Part shown: positions 1-7,171 of the stretch, one piece after another
Position numbering within the stretch: position 1 is the first letter of the stretch
Layout of the letters: each line of letters opens with the position of its first letter
Source of the DNA: Bacteroidales bacterium UBA1184
GTDB taxonomy: Bacteria > Bacteroidota > Bacteroidia > Bacteroidales > ML635J-15
Assembly (NCBI GenBank): GCA_002310235.1
Contig: DBYO01000027.1
Span: 1-57,802, forward strand
Length of the DNA: 57,802 nucleotides
Reading direction: 5' to 3'
Notes under the pieces: generated by a model
Told to the model about the DNA's origin: nothing
Seen by the model: the letters and a program-made list of their open reading frames with translations, nothing else
Database searches by the model: none
Translations under genes and position numbers: made by a program

Positions 1-1425
1 TACTTCAAGTCGATGATGTGGTTCCAGTATGTTTCGTTCTGTCTTGATGATGATATTCAGTTCGGCAGGGCAGTTCTTAATGCCGATGTCATTAGGAAGA
101 GTGCCGACTTGCAGAAAAGGTACAAGGGCATAGTTGAGCCTATTACTTTCATTGTTGGAGAGCCTGACAATGTGTCGGTTATGCAGCTTTCGCAGGAAAT
201 GGCTAAGTCGAACCTGACTGCCGAAAAGATTATTGGCAATGCATCCGAACTTAAGAAATTCCGCTCTGTAATTCAGAAAATTGCCGACCAGCAGAACCGT
301 ATTTCGCCAAAGCAACTTGTTTCGTGCAAGGATAAGATTAACCTTATGCCGCAGAGGTATCTTGCCGATAATGAGATACTTCAGGAGCTTGTTGATGTTA
401 CAAGCAAACCTACGCAGCGTGCATTACCCAAAGGTTTGGATGTGCTTGCAGCTTTCGGTAGCGACGATGCCTACAAGATTCTTATCGATGAATATCAGGA
501 AGATAAAAAATGGTCGGATTATGTGCCTGAGTTTGAAAAAGTTAAGAAAACCATGAAGACAGTCAACTGGGACGCTTCTATGTACAACAAGTGGATGCAG
601 TCGCTTAATACCTTGCTGGAGAAGGATTCGCGTCAGCCGTACTTCATGAAGACATACCAGTGGGCAAAGAAGAACATCAATGCTGCGCTTGCTTCGTGGA
701 GCGAACTCAAGCACGACTGCATACTTTACGGCGAGCAGCCTATGGGTGCTGAGTGCGGCGGTGGCGATGAACTGCCAGAGCCAATTGTCGTTGGTTATGT
801 TGAGCCGAATCTTGCTTATTGGAACAAGGCTCTCGATTTGCTCGATATGACCGAAAAGGTATTGATTGCCAACGATATGTACACTTCTAAGGCACAACAA
901 ATGACTGAAAGTATGCGCGAAAAGGCTCAGTTTTTGAAGTCGATTAGCGAGAAGGAGTTGGCTGGCAAGAAACTGACCGAAAAAGAATATCAGCAGATTG
1001 AAATAATAGGTAGCGACTACGAATGGCTTACACTCGATATGCTGAATTCTGGTGCTGAAGAAAGGATTTACGATTGGTACGAAGTTAAGGGTGCCGATCG
1101 CAAGGTGGCAGTTGTCGCCGATGTTTATACGGCCAATTCAGGCAACAATCCCGATAAGTCGGTGTTGTATGTTGCCACTGGTAATGTCAATACGATTTAT
1201 GTCATTGTGGAGATTGAAGGAAAGCTTTGGTTGACACGCGGTGCTGTTCTGTCGTACAGGGAGTTTGATGTTCCGCTTGGCGAGCCAAGACTTACCGACG
1301 AGGAATGGCAGGAAATGCTTGAGCAGTCACCGAGCCATGGTGTTCCAGAGTGGATAAAGGAAATTATTGCTCCAGGTAAAGCACCAAAGGGCAACGAAAT
1401 AATATTCTATAGCTCTGGTTGCTAA
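1..1425 (+). CDS. DUF3160 family protein, 5' end outside window
   Basis: The reading frame is open from the first base, so the N-terminus lies outside the window; about 474 codons are present. The protein matches my memory of the DUF3160 family: a largely helical region, then the block YGEQPMGAECGGG near 721-768, then GYVEPNLAYW about 25 residues further on, and a C-terminal beta-rich part with GAVLSYREF. These blocks are the family hallmarks; the molecular function is unknown. Known members are usually secreted or lipoproteins of Bacteroidota, but the signal peptide cannot be checked here. The stop codon overlaps the ATG of the next gene by one base (TAATG), suggesting translational coupling with the CapA-like lipoprotein. 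Confidence 0.8.
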   Translation, partial: YFKSMMWFQYVSFCLDDDIQFGRAVLNADVIRKSADLQKRYKGIVEPITFIVGEPDNVSVMQLSQEMAKSNLTAEKIIGNASELKKFRSVIQKIADQQNRISPKQLVSCKDKINLMPQRYLADNEILQELVDVTSKPTQRALPKGLDVLAAFGSDDAYKILIDEYQEDKKWSDYVPEFEKVKKTMKTVNWDASMYNKWMQSLNTLLEKDSRQPYFMKTYQWAKKNINAALASWSELKHDCILYGEQPMGAECGGGDELPEPIVVGYVEPNLAYWNKALDLLDMTEKVLIANDMYTSKAQQMTESMREKAQFLKSISEKELAGKKLTEKEYQQIEIIGSDYEWLTLDMLNSGAEERIYDWYEVKGADRKVAVVADVYTANSGNNPDKSVLYVATGNVNTIYVIVEIEGKLWLTRGAVLSYREFDVPLGEPRLTDEEWQEMLEQSPSHGVPEWIKEIIAPGKAPKGNEIIFYSSGC

Positions 1426-2420
1426 TGAATATTTGCAGTACATATTTTGCAAAAGGAGGCACGGCTCGCTGTGTCTCCTTTGCTATTTGTGCGCTGCTGA
1501 CGATTTTTTTGCTGCAGGGATGTGATGAACGAAAAGTTCAAGTAAAAGAATCTAACGCTCCAGTTTACGATACTTTACGGATTGCTTTTACAGGTGATGT
1601 TCTTCTTGACAGAGGTGTACGCAAGGTTATAGAGAGGCGTGGAGTTGATTCGCTTTTTGCACCCGAAATAGATTCACTTTTTGCAAGCTGCGATATGGTT
1701 GTCGCCAACCTTGAATGCCCTGCTACGAGCATAGTGTCTCCGATAAACAAGCGCTTTATATTCCGTGGTGAACCAGATTGGTTACAAGCTCTTTACGAGC
1801 ACGGAATAACACATCTTAATTTGGCTAACAACCATTCTATGGACCAAGGCCGACGCGGACTTGCCGACACAGAAAGTCAAATTCGCAAGCACGGAATGAT
1901 TCCCATCGGCTATGGCACTACTATTGCCGAATCCATTGAGCCGCAGTTGCTTGCAGAAACACCGCGCAAGGTATATCTGATAACTTCGCTACGTGTTCCA
2001 TCCGAAAACTGGACATATTTGGACAGTGTGCCTTGTGTTTCCGAGAGTGGAATTTCTGTCATCGAATCGCAGATTGACAGCTTGAAACGCCTTGATTCAA
2101 AGTGCTTTGTGTTCGTAATGTTGCATTGGGGAGTGGAGCATGTGAAAGTGCCGTCGCATTATCAGGTTCGCGATGCGCATAGGTTGGTTGCCGCCGGTGC
2201 CGACTGCATAGTGGGGCATCATCCGCATTGCTTGCAGACGGTAGAAAACTACAATGGTGTTCCAATCTACTACAGCATAGGCAATTTCATATTCGACCAG
2301 AAGAAACCGATAAATACCCGTGCTGCAATCGTAACCGGCACAATAACAGCAGATTCGGCATCGTTTGAAATGTTGCCGGTGGAGATTGAAAACTGTGTGC
2401 CGAGGTTGGTGGAAGAATAG
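1425..2420 (+). CDS. CapA-like metallophosphatase-fold lipoprotein
   Basis: A PGA_cap (CapA/PgsA-like) protein of 331 residues. I start it at ATG 1425, which overlaps the upstream stop by one base; TTG 1419 would add two residues. A hydrophobic segment ends in LLQGC, a lipobox, so it is probably an outer-surface or periplasmic lipoprotein. The calcineurin-like metal-site motifs of the family are in order: GDVLLDRG, NLECP, ANNHSMDQG, HWGVEH, GHHPH and YSIGNFIFD. The family is named for poly-gamma-glutamate capsule synthesis, but most Bacteroidota members stand alone with unknown substrates, and no cap genes are nearby. It appears to be in an operon with the DUF3160 gene. Confidence 0.85.
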   Translation: MNICSTYFAKGGTARCVSFAICALLTIFLLQGCDERKVQVKESNAPVYDTLRIAFTGDVLLDRGVRKVIERRGVDSLFAPEIDSLFASCDMVVANLECPATSIVSPINKRFIFRGEPDWLQALYEHGITHLNLANNHSMDQGRRGLADTESQIRKHGMIPIGYGTTIAESIEPQLLAETPRKVYLITSLRVPSENWTYLDSVPCVSESGISVIESQIDSLKRLDSKCFVFVMLHWGVEHVKVPSHYQVRDAHRLVAAGADCIVGHHPHCLQTVENYNGVPIYYSIGNFIFDQKKPINTRAAIVTGTITADSASFEMLPVEIENCVPRLVEE

Positions 2421-2482
2421 AAGGGGTTGCTTTCCGGATTTCATCTAATTTGTTGATAAAAATATTTCCAAAAGAATGTGGT

Positions 2483-2505
2483 TTTGTGTAAATTTGCAGA
2501 GTAAA
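2483..2505 (+). promoter_or_regulatory. Promoter of the BRO-N gene, shared 23-bp segment
   Basis: TAAATTTG at 2489-2496 fits the Bacteroidota -7 box (TAnnTTTG), about 20 nt before the ATG at 2517. The whole segment 2483-2505 is identical to 7083-7105 in front of abiH. GTTGATAA lies 36-37 bp upstream of the TA in both places. Confidence 0.75.
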
Positions 2506-2516
2506 CATTGATTTTT

Positions 2517-3380
2517 ATGCCAAACGAATCTGTAATAAAGGTTTTTGAAGGGAAGAATGTCCGCGTTGTATGGAACGAAGAGGAGGAAAAGTTCTATTTT
2601 TCAGTAGCGGACATAATACAAGTTTTAACGGATACGGTGAATCCTCGTGATTATATCAAAAAGATGTTGAGAAGGGACCCAGAACTGAAATCCAAGTGGG
2701 GGACAATTTGTCCCCCTGTTGAAATGCTTGCTCCAGATGGTAAGCATCGAAAGACACAAGCGGCTGATTTAGAAGGAATTTTCCGTGTTATCCAGTCTGT
2801 TCCTTCCAAGAAGGCAGAACCTATAAAGCAATGGCTTGCCGAAGTGGGCGCACAGCGTATCGACCAGATGATAGATCCTGAACAGACTTTCCAGATGGCA
2901 GTTGAGGATTACCGCAGGCAAGGTTACAGCGAGCGTTGGATAAACGAACGCATGAAATCCATACAGATGCGCAAGGAACTGACCGATGAGTGGAAGCGGT
3001 CGGGGATTACAGAGCAGCGTGATTTTGCTATACTCACCAACGTGCTGACAAAGGCGTGGAGTGGTTTTACAACTGGCGAATACAAGAAATATAAGGGGCT
3101 TACCAAAGAGAATCTACGCGACAACATGACCAACATTGAGCTTGCACTTAATACGCTTGCCGAAGTTGCAACAACCGAGTATTCGCGCCAGTCGAATCCG
3201 CAAACAATGGCAGAGAGTAGCCGTATTGCCAAGGAAGGTGGCGAGGTTGCAAAAGAAGCGCGTGAAACAATGGAACGCCGTCTTGGTCGCTCGCTTGTTT
3301 CGCCTGAGCGTGCCAGCGACTATATAAAAAGCATAGAGGCAAGCGATGATGAGAAGCCAAAACTTACGGATGGGGAATAA
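2517..3380 (+). CDS. BRO-N domain protein (DinD / phage antirepressor-like)
   Basis: The protein has 287 residues from ATG 2517; an upstream TTG at 2508 is less likely. Residues about 6-105 are a BRO-N domain: VIKVFEGKNVRVVWNEEEE, then FSVADIIQVL, then SKWGTICPPVEML, APDGKHR and RVIQSVPSKKAEPIKQWLA. The C-terminal half (ERMKSIQMRKELTDEWKR..., FTTGEYKKYKGL) resembles the C-terminus of DNA-damage-inducible DinD-like proteins. BRO-N proteins are DNA-binding and often phage-borne. It is monocistronic, with its own promoter. A perfect 9+1+9 palindrome (2698-2716) lies inside the coding sequence at the WGTICPP codons. Related broken copies lie at 31405-31530. It is probably mobile or accessory; its target is unknown. 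Confidence 0.85.
   Translation: MPNESVIKVFEGKNVRVVWNEEEEKFYFSVADIIQVLTDTVNPRDYIKKMLRRDPELKSKWGTICPPVEMLAPDGKHRKTQAADLEGIFRVIQSVPSKKAEPIKQWLAEVGAQRIDQMIDPEQTFQMAVEDYRRQGYSERWINERMKSIQMRKELTDEWKRSGITEQRDFAILTNVLTKAWSGFTTGEYKKYKGLTKENLRDNMTNIELALNTLAEVATTEYSRQSNPQTMAESSRIAKEGGEVAKEARETMERRLGRSLVSPERASDYIKSIEASDDEKPKLTDGE
2698..2716. repeat. Palindrome inside BRO-N coding sequence
   Basis: GGGGGACAA-T-TTGTCCCCC is perfectly symmetric over 9 bp arms. It encodes the WGTICPP part of the BRO-N domain. Near-identical arms recur at 31509-31523 in a BRO fragment. Confidence 0.9.
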
Positions 3381-3504
3381 GCATAGTTTAAATGTTTTTG
3401 CTATTATCCAACACTTTTGTAAAAATATAACCATCTGCTAAACAATCTATCTATTTTCTTTCAAAAAATATTCACAAAAGTTTTCCTGAGATTAGGAAAT
3501 AATA

Positions 3505-3512
3505 TAACTTTG
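3505..3512 (+). promoter_or_regulatory. Putative promoter of structured RNA / J-like operon
   Basis: TAACTTTG fits the Bacteroidota -7 box. A perfect 6-bp hairpin (3516-3533) begins where the transcript should start. I see no clear -33 element. Confidence 0.55.
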
Positions 3513-3515
3513 TAG

Positions 3516-3760
3516 CGTTCCAATTGAGGAACGACATATTTGAAATAGGCGTTTACTTACGCTTTGTTTTGACTTGCAGAAACTTCGCAAACTTCTGAAT
3601 TCCTGTCGAAACAACAGCAACGGTAGATGTCTGCGTTATACGATATTTCCTTATCGTTATACAGCGTGGACTTCTGCGTTGCTCGTTTTACAGGGATGGG
3701 CAATGCGAAGGCCTCTGCAAGTGGAGCGGGCAATAAGTACGAACTCCACGCTTCTTTTTT
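3516..3760 (+). ncRNA. Candidate structured leader RNA or small RNA
   Basis: This gap holds no convincing gene but contains many compatible stems in order: CGTTCC/GGAACG (3516-3521 with 3528-3533), GCGT/ACGC (3549-3552 with 3559-3562), CAGAA/TTCTG (about 3577-3597), and a closing stem AGCGTGGA/TCCACGCT (3663-3670 with 3745-3752). Inside the last lies a long arm, 3671-3684 with 3698-3710, of 13 pairs with one bulge and two G-U pairs. Six T follow at 3755-3760, so the end resembles an intrinsic terminator. A promoter box lies just upstream. It may be a free ncRNA or a regulated 5' leader of the operon starting at 3828. A 116-residue open frame at 3574-3924 overlaps the next gene and resembles no family I know. 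Folding was done by eye. Confidence 0.55.
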
Positions 3761-3827
3761 ATATGCCTAATCAAAGTAAAAACATTACCGATTCGGGAGT
3801 TTGGCGGAACAAAAATGTAATGCCGAA

Positions 3828-4583
3828 ATGGATACAACAAATAACCAATGGAGCAATCTGTTTGCAGGAAACAATCCAGAAGCGGAACCTAACTTTACAA
3901 ATATGGATGATGTCGCAGACATAGCACAATATCCTAACCCAATACCTGATTCATATTCATCGTTATATGAAGAACTGCTTTCTAAATGTGACTTTGGAAA
4001 TTTCAGAGATAATCCAGAAAAAGCAAAAATAGCCAATGACATATATGCTAGAGTAAAATTTGCCGGCGGAGATTCATTAAATAGGCTTAGAGAAATAAGG
4101 GATGAAGCTATCGACAAACTTGACATAAAGATTTCCACAGAGAAAAAATATAATTTACTGATGGAATACTTCAATCCTATACAATACAAAGAACCATACG
4201 ACAAAGACTTGGTTGCGCAAGCAATTGATTTTGAAAACAATGTAAAAAAGAATGCTGACAATATACGGCAACTTGAACAGATTGAAATAGAAGCAAAGCC
4301 TTTTATTTTGAAACGCTCAGTTTATTTTGCTAAAAAATCAACAGAATACGGAGATTGCAACAATGCGAGACTACATTGCTGTGAAGCGACAAATATCAAC
4401 AAGGAGTTAGGCGCAGATAGTTACATTCAGAATCAAATAGAAGAAATTGAATCAAGAATAAATGAAATAGAAACCAATTCCTTAAAAGAAGAAAAAAAGG
4501 AAAATATTACTGCAATTGTGGGATTTTTTGTAGTACTTGTATTCATTATTCTTATTGTTTTTAGTATTGGTATGAATAAGTAG
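3828..4583 (+). CDS. Tail-anchored membrane protein with two J-like repeats
   Basis: The protein has 251 residues from ATG 3828; TTG 3801 is open but lies outside the part shared with the paralogue at 4800. After a short N-terminus there are two repeats of about 60 residues, beginning LYEELLSKCDFGNF and YNLLMEYFNPIQY, each followed by a helix with an A..I/F pattern and ending near EAIDKLDIKIS or IEIEAKPFI. They align by eye with the HPD-bearing module at 6421-6589 (LYDKLKVKCHPDRF), so I read them as J-domain-like modules that lost the HPD. The C-terminus has a charged, probably coiled-coil stretch and one membrane helix (VGFFVVLVFIILIVFSI). Function unknown; first gene of a five-gene operon. 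Confidence 0.6.
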   Translation: MDTTNNQWSNLFAGNNPEAEPNFTNMDDVADIAQYPNPIPDSYSSLYEELLSKCDFGNFRDNPEKAKIANDIYARVKFAGGDSLNRLREIRDEAIDKLDIKISTEKKYNLLMEYFNPIQYKEPYDKDLVAQAIDFENNVKKNADNIRQLEQIEIEAKPFILKRSVYFAKKSTEYGDCNNARLHCCEATNINKELGADSYIQNQIEEIESRINEIETNSLKEEKKENITAIVGFFVVLVFIILIVFSIGMNK

Positions 4584-4624
4584 TGTTAATATTGATTTGT
4601 AATTAAGTAATTAAACATAGAAAC

Positions 4625-4771
4625 ATGATGTTATTAGTTTTATTATCAAGGTATTCAAGCGGCGGTGAAGCTGCTTTTGTCGGATTGCTTATAGGAATTT
4701 TAACGGCTGTGGTCTTTGCTATTATAGGCAAAGCAAAGAACAACAAGAAAGACTGGGACGATATGGATTAA
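4625..4771 (+). CDS. 48-residue single-pass membrane peptide
   Basis: A small gene starting at two adjacent ATG codons (4625, 4628) and ending at TAA 4769-4771. After a short segment RYSSGGEAA it has one hydrophobic helix (FVGLLIGILTAVVFAIIG) and a hydrophilic tail, KAKNNKKDWDDMD. It lies 41 bp after the preceding gene and 28 bp before the next, all on one strand, so it is probably cotranscribed. I do not recognise a family. Its size and single helix suggest a subunit or regulator of the neighbouring membrane proteins. Confidence 0.55.
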   Translation: MMLLVLLSRYSSGGEAAFVGLLIGILTAVVFAIIGKAKNNKKDWDDMD

Positions 4772-4799
4772 TAGTAGTTGATTTTCAAAAAATTATATA

Positions 4800-5747
4800 A
4801 TGGGAAATACTGAAGGTGCAAATAATCCGTGGGGATATTTTGGCGGTAACAATGCCAATATTGACACAAATTTTGAAAATATGGATGAATTGGAAAGCAA
4901 ACCCCAATATCCAAGCCCAATAAAAAGTCAATACCCCACTCTATATGATGAGTTACTCGCTAAATGCGATTTCACAAATTTTAGCGGTGATGAGGAAATA
5001 GCGACAAAGGCTAATAAAATTTATGGGCAATTAAGAAGAATTCAAGACAAAAATTCTACTGAATTGATTTCTATTAGGAATGAGGCAATAAGAGAATTGG
5101 GGATAACAATTTCTACAGAAAAGAAATATGATTACTTGACAAAGTATTGTAATCCGTCATTGTTCAAGAATCCATACAATGAGGAAATGGTAAATAAAGC
5201 GATACATTTTGAGTCAAGAATAAAACAAAATGCAGACAATATTATTGAATTGGAGCAAATTGAAAATGAAGCACAAGTGTTTATTCAAGACGCAAAATAT
5301 CTATTAGTTAAAGCTATGGTAAAAGGTTATCCAGAAATAGGAGATTTTAACGATCTTTCGTATTATGTATCGCAATCTATTTTAAAAGATAAAATGATAA
5401 TGAAATATCATATGCGAGATCTTTTTGACCTATTAATATTTCGAGTTAATTATTATACTGCAATCAAAATGTTGAGCGAGTCTTTCTTATATGACAATGC
5501 AGAGAAAGATTATTATACGAGAAAAATGATGGGGAAAGCTCTTTGGGGTACCAATATCTATGGCGCGATAGCGGCATTGACGGAGGCAAAGCATGCCGAT
5601 ACGGATAATGAGCAATGCTACAACATGATAATTCAAAAATTAAATGAAAAGGAAACCTCTAACAGAAAAACAAATTGGAAGATTTTTTTTGTGATAATTG
5701 GAACTATATTGATTGCAATTATTGGATTATGTATTTTCCCTCATTAA
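4800..5747 (+). CDS. Tail-anchored membrane protein with two J-like repeats, long form
   Basis: The protein has 315 residues and is a paralogue of the 3828 gene: both share an N-terminus of the type NNPWGYFGGNN and the pattern QYPSPIKSQYPTLYDELL. The repeats begin LYDELLAKCDFTNF and YDYLTKYCNPSLF, again at the position where an HPD-bearing J-module has KCHPDRF, and the second ends near ELEQIENEAQVFI. A longer helical insert (about residues 165-285) follows, ending in a TPR-like stretch (GAIAALTEAKHADTDNEQ). The last 22 residues are a membrane helix (IFFVIIGTILIAIIGLCIF). It should sit with its bulk in the cytoplasm. Base composition is AT-rich compared with the flanking core genes. Function unknown. 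Confidence 0.6.
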   Translation: MGNTEGANNPWGYFGGNNANIDTNFENMDELESKPQYPSPIKSQYPTLYDELLAKCDFTNFSGDEEIATKANKIYGQLRRIQDKNSTELISIRNEAIRELGITISTEKKYDYLTKYCNPSLFKNPYNEEMVNKAIHFESRIKQNADNIIELEQIENEAQVFIQDAKYLLVKAMVKGYPEIGDFNDLSYYVSQSILKDKMIMKYHMRDLFDLLIFRVNYYTAIKMLSESFLYDNAEKDYYTRKMMGKALWGTNIYGAIAALTEAKHADTDNEQCYNMIIQKLNEKETSNRKTNWKIFFVIIGTILIAIIGLCIFPH

Positions 5748-5760
5748 AATATGAATTATT

Positions 5761-6153
5761 ATGCCACTAGCGAATTTATGGAATAGGATACTAAGTTGGT
5801 TTCGAGATAGAAACGACAGATTACAACTTGTAAACGACTTTAATATGGCAGCACGCCAAGCATGGGTCGCCGGCTATGTGCCATCGTGCTTGAAAGCAAG
5901 CATATCAAAGGGATATAGCGAATACAGACATTCTTTTTCGAGATGGATGGCATCTGGATTTAGGATATGCGTATTGAGCGGAGCTCAGCTAAGCAAGCAG
6001 GATATTAAATATATCGGTGAAGCTATATTAAGCAATGAGCAGCTTGTACGCCAGTTGGTTGTCCTTGGATGGGATACGCTTGAAATTCATTGCGATGTTG
6101 GCAATTATGGTTGTCGCTGGGCATTGAAAGACCACTTGAGATTAGGAAGTTAA
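5761..6153 (+). CDS. Hypothetical 130-residue soluble protein of the J-like operon
   Basis: The start is ATG 5761, 13 bp after the previous stop. The protein is rich in tryptophan and aromatic residues, with no signal peptide or membrane helix. Recognisable blocks are WNRILSWFRDRNDR, SGFRICVLSGAQLSKQDI, LSNEQLVRQLVVLGWDTLEI and NYGCRWALKD. I have an impression that similar proteins occur beside J-like genes in other Bacteroidales but cannot name a domain. Its position between two membrane-anchored members of the same operon suggests that it acts with them. Function unknown. Confidence 0.55.
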   Translation: MPLANLWNRILSWFRDRNDRLQLVNDFNMAARQAWVAGYVPSCLKASISKGYSEYRHSFSRWMASGFRICVLSGAQLSKQDIKYIGEAILSNEQLVRQLVVLGWDTLEIHCDVGNYGCRWALKDHLRLGS

Positions 6154-6163
6154 AAATGAGATT

Positions 6164-6592
6164 ATGGGAAGTGTAGATACATTAAAAACAGTTTCAGATA
6201 GTTTGAATGTGGTGGCACAACAAGTTGGAACATCAGATTCGCATAGTTGGATATGGATTGTAATTGTTTTAGCAATTATAATCTTACTGTTTGCTGTAAT
6301 AGCGTTTAAAAGAACAAAATCAAAACCTGTTGACAATCTTGATATGCTGAAGCAATAAGCAAAAGAACAAGGCAATGTAGATTTTAGCAATGTAATAAAT
6401 AGTGCGTTCAATTCTAAGCAGTTGTACGACAAGTTAAAAGTTAAATGTCACCCTGATAGATTTCCGCTTGACCCAGAGAAAAATGCCATTGCCAATGACA
6501 TTTTTCAGAGAATCAAGAAAAATGAATACAATGTTGAAGAGTTGGAAAAACTTAAGGATGAAGCAATTGAAAGACTTGGGATAAGCATATAG
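6164..6592 (+). pseudogene. Membrane-anchored HPD J-domain protein with in-frame stop
   Basis: The first 64 codons give a short N-terminus and one membrane helix (WIWIVIVLAIIILLFAVIAF). A TAA at 6356-6358 interrupts the frame, after which the same frame stays open for 77 codons to TAG 6590-6592. The second part contains LYDKLKVKCHPDRF, an HPD tripeptide as in DnaJ, then a helix ANDIFQRIKK and LKDEAIERLGISI, matching the repeats in the 3828 and 4800 proteins. The simplest reading is one gene of 142 codons broken by a nonsense substitution. There is no in-frame ATG after the stop to restart translation before the J module. Readthrough or a base error are the alternatives. Confidence 0.65.
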
Positions 6593-6667
6593 TACCATAT
6601 ATATTAGGCGTATGATGAGTTTTTGACAACAGACAAATTCATCCAGTTACTATATTTGCTAATAAAA

Positions 6668-6688
6668 AAGAGTCCATTGTGGACTCTT
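6668..6688 (-). terminator. Intrinsic terminator, leftward
   Basis: AAGAGTCCA/TGGACTCTT is a perfect 9-bp stem with a 3-nt loop. The A run at 6664-6669 becomes a U run on the minus strand. It follows a tRNA-like 3' end on that strand. Confidence 0.75.
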
Positions 6689-6716
6689 AGCGGCTACCTA
6701 GGGAATCGAACCCTCA
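6689..6716 (-). other. tRNA-like 3' end remnant (T-arm plus acceptor strand)
   Basis: The minus strand reads GAGGGTTCGATTCCC followed by TAGGTAGCCGC, i.e. a T-arm with the invariant GGTTCGAxTCC pattern and an acceptor-like 3' strand, then the terminator at 6668. No D-arm or anticodon arm is found upstream on that strand; a truncated thioredoxin-like frame lies there instead. It could be an attachment-site remnant left by integration at a tRNA gene, or tRNA debris. Confidence 0.5.
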
Positions 6717-6722
6717 TTAACA

Positions 6723-6827
6723 TTAACATTCAACCACTTTATCTTGAAATTCTTTTTTTGTCAATACGACAATGCGCCCTGCGCTGATAGCCGCGAACGT
6801 TAATGCCAACGAAATTGTAACTTTCAT
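6723..6827 (-). pseudogene. 5' fragment of a thioredoxin-like secreted protein gene
   Basis: There are 34 codons from ATG 6825-6827, preceded by an unusually strong AGGAAGGAGG ribosome-binding site. The product begins with a signal-peptide-like MKVTISLALTFAAISAG, then IVVLTKKEFQDKVVE, which resembles the segment just before the CxxC domain of periplasmic thioredoxins in this phylum. The frame then stops, and the tandem TTAATG repeats and the tRNA-like piece follow. I read it as the head of a gene cut off by a rearrangement at about 6723. It is also possible that it is a genuine short peptide gene. Confidence 0.4.
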
Positions 6828-6986
6828 ATGAACAACCTCCTTCCTAATATAGTTAAAAATACTAATAATATTAGCAAAAAAATCAATAATTTGAAATATT
6901 GTCTGTTGAAAGATAACAGGCAATAGGCTATTACATAGAGTATTAACAAAATAAAAAAGAACGAGTAAAGTGCAAAACTTACAATG

Positions 6987-6994
6987 CAAAAATA
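6987..6994 (-). promoter_or_regulatory. Putative leftward promoter of the thioredoxin-like fragment
   Basis: TATTTTTG on the minus strand fits TAnnTTTG. It lies about 160 nt before the fragment's start codon and points away from abiH. Confidence 0.35.
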
Positions 6995-7082
6995 TTGAAA
7001 TTTTTTATTAAAGAAAGACTAAAATCAAATTGTTTCATATATTTTCCGAATGTTGATAAGTTTATTATGAAACAAATAGGAG

Positions 7083-7105
7083 TTTGTGTAAATTTGCAGA
7101 GTAAA
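7083..7105 (+). promoter_or_regulatory. Promoter of abiH, copy of the BRO-N promoter segment
   Basis: TAAATTTG at 7089-7096 is the -7 box. The 23 bp 7083-7105 equal 2483-2505 exactly. The ATG at 7172 leaves a leader of about 70 nt. Confidence 0.7.
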
Positions 7106-7171
7106 TATTCGCTTGATTTAACGCAATTCGAAAAGGAAGGTGAAAAGGGAATAAAAAAGAATAGACAAAAA

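Noticed and set aside
3574..3924. 116-codon frame across the structured RNA region
   Set aside because: It overlaps the start of the J-like gene, its composition looks non-coding, and the stems explain the segment better. I have a vague impression that similar translations are annotated elsewhere, so some coding role cannot be fully excluded.
6690..6795. A complete tRNA or tmRNA on the minus strand (GCGGCTA at 6788 can pair with TAGCCGC)
   Set aside because: With that acceptor stem the T-arm is in the wrong register, and no D-arm or anticodon arm forms; the pairing looks accidental.
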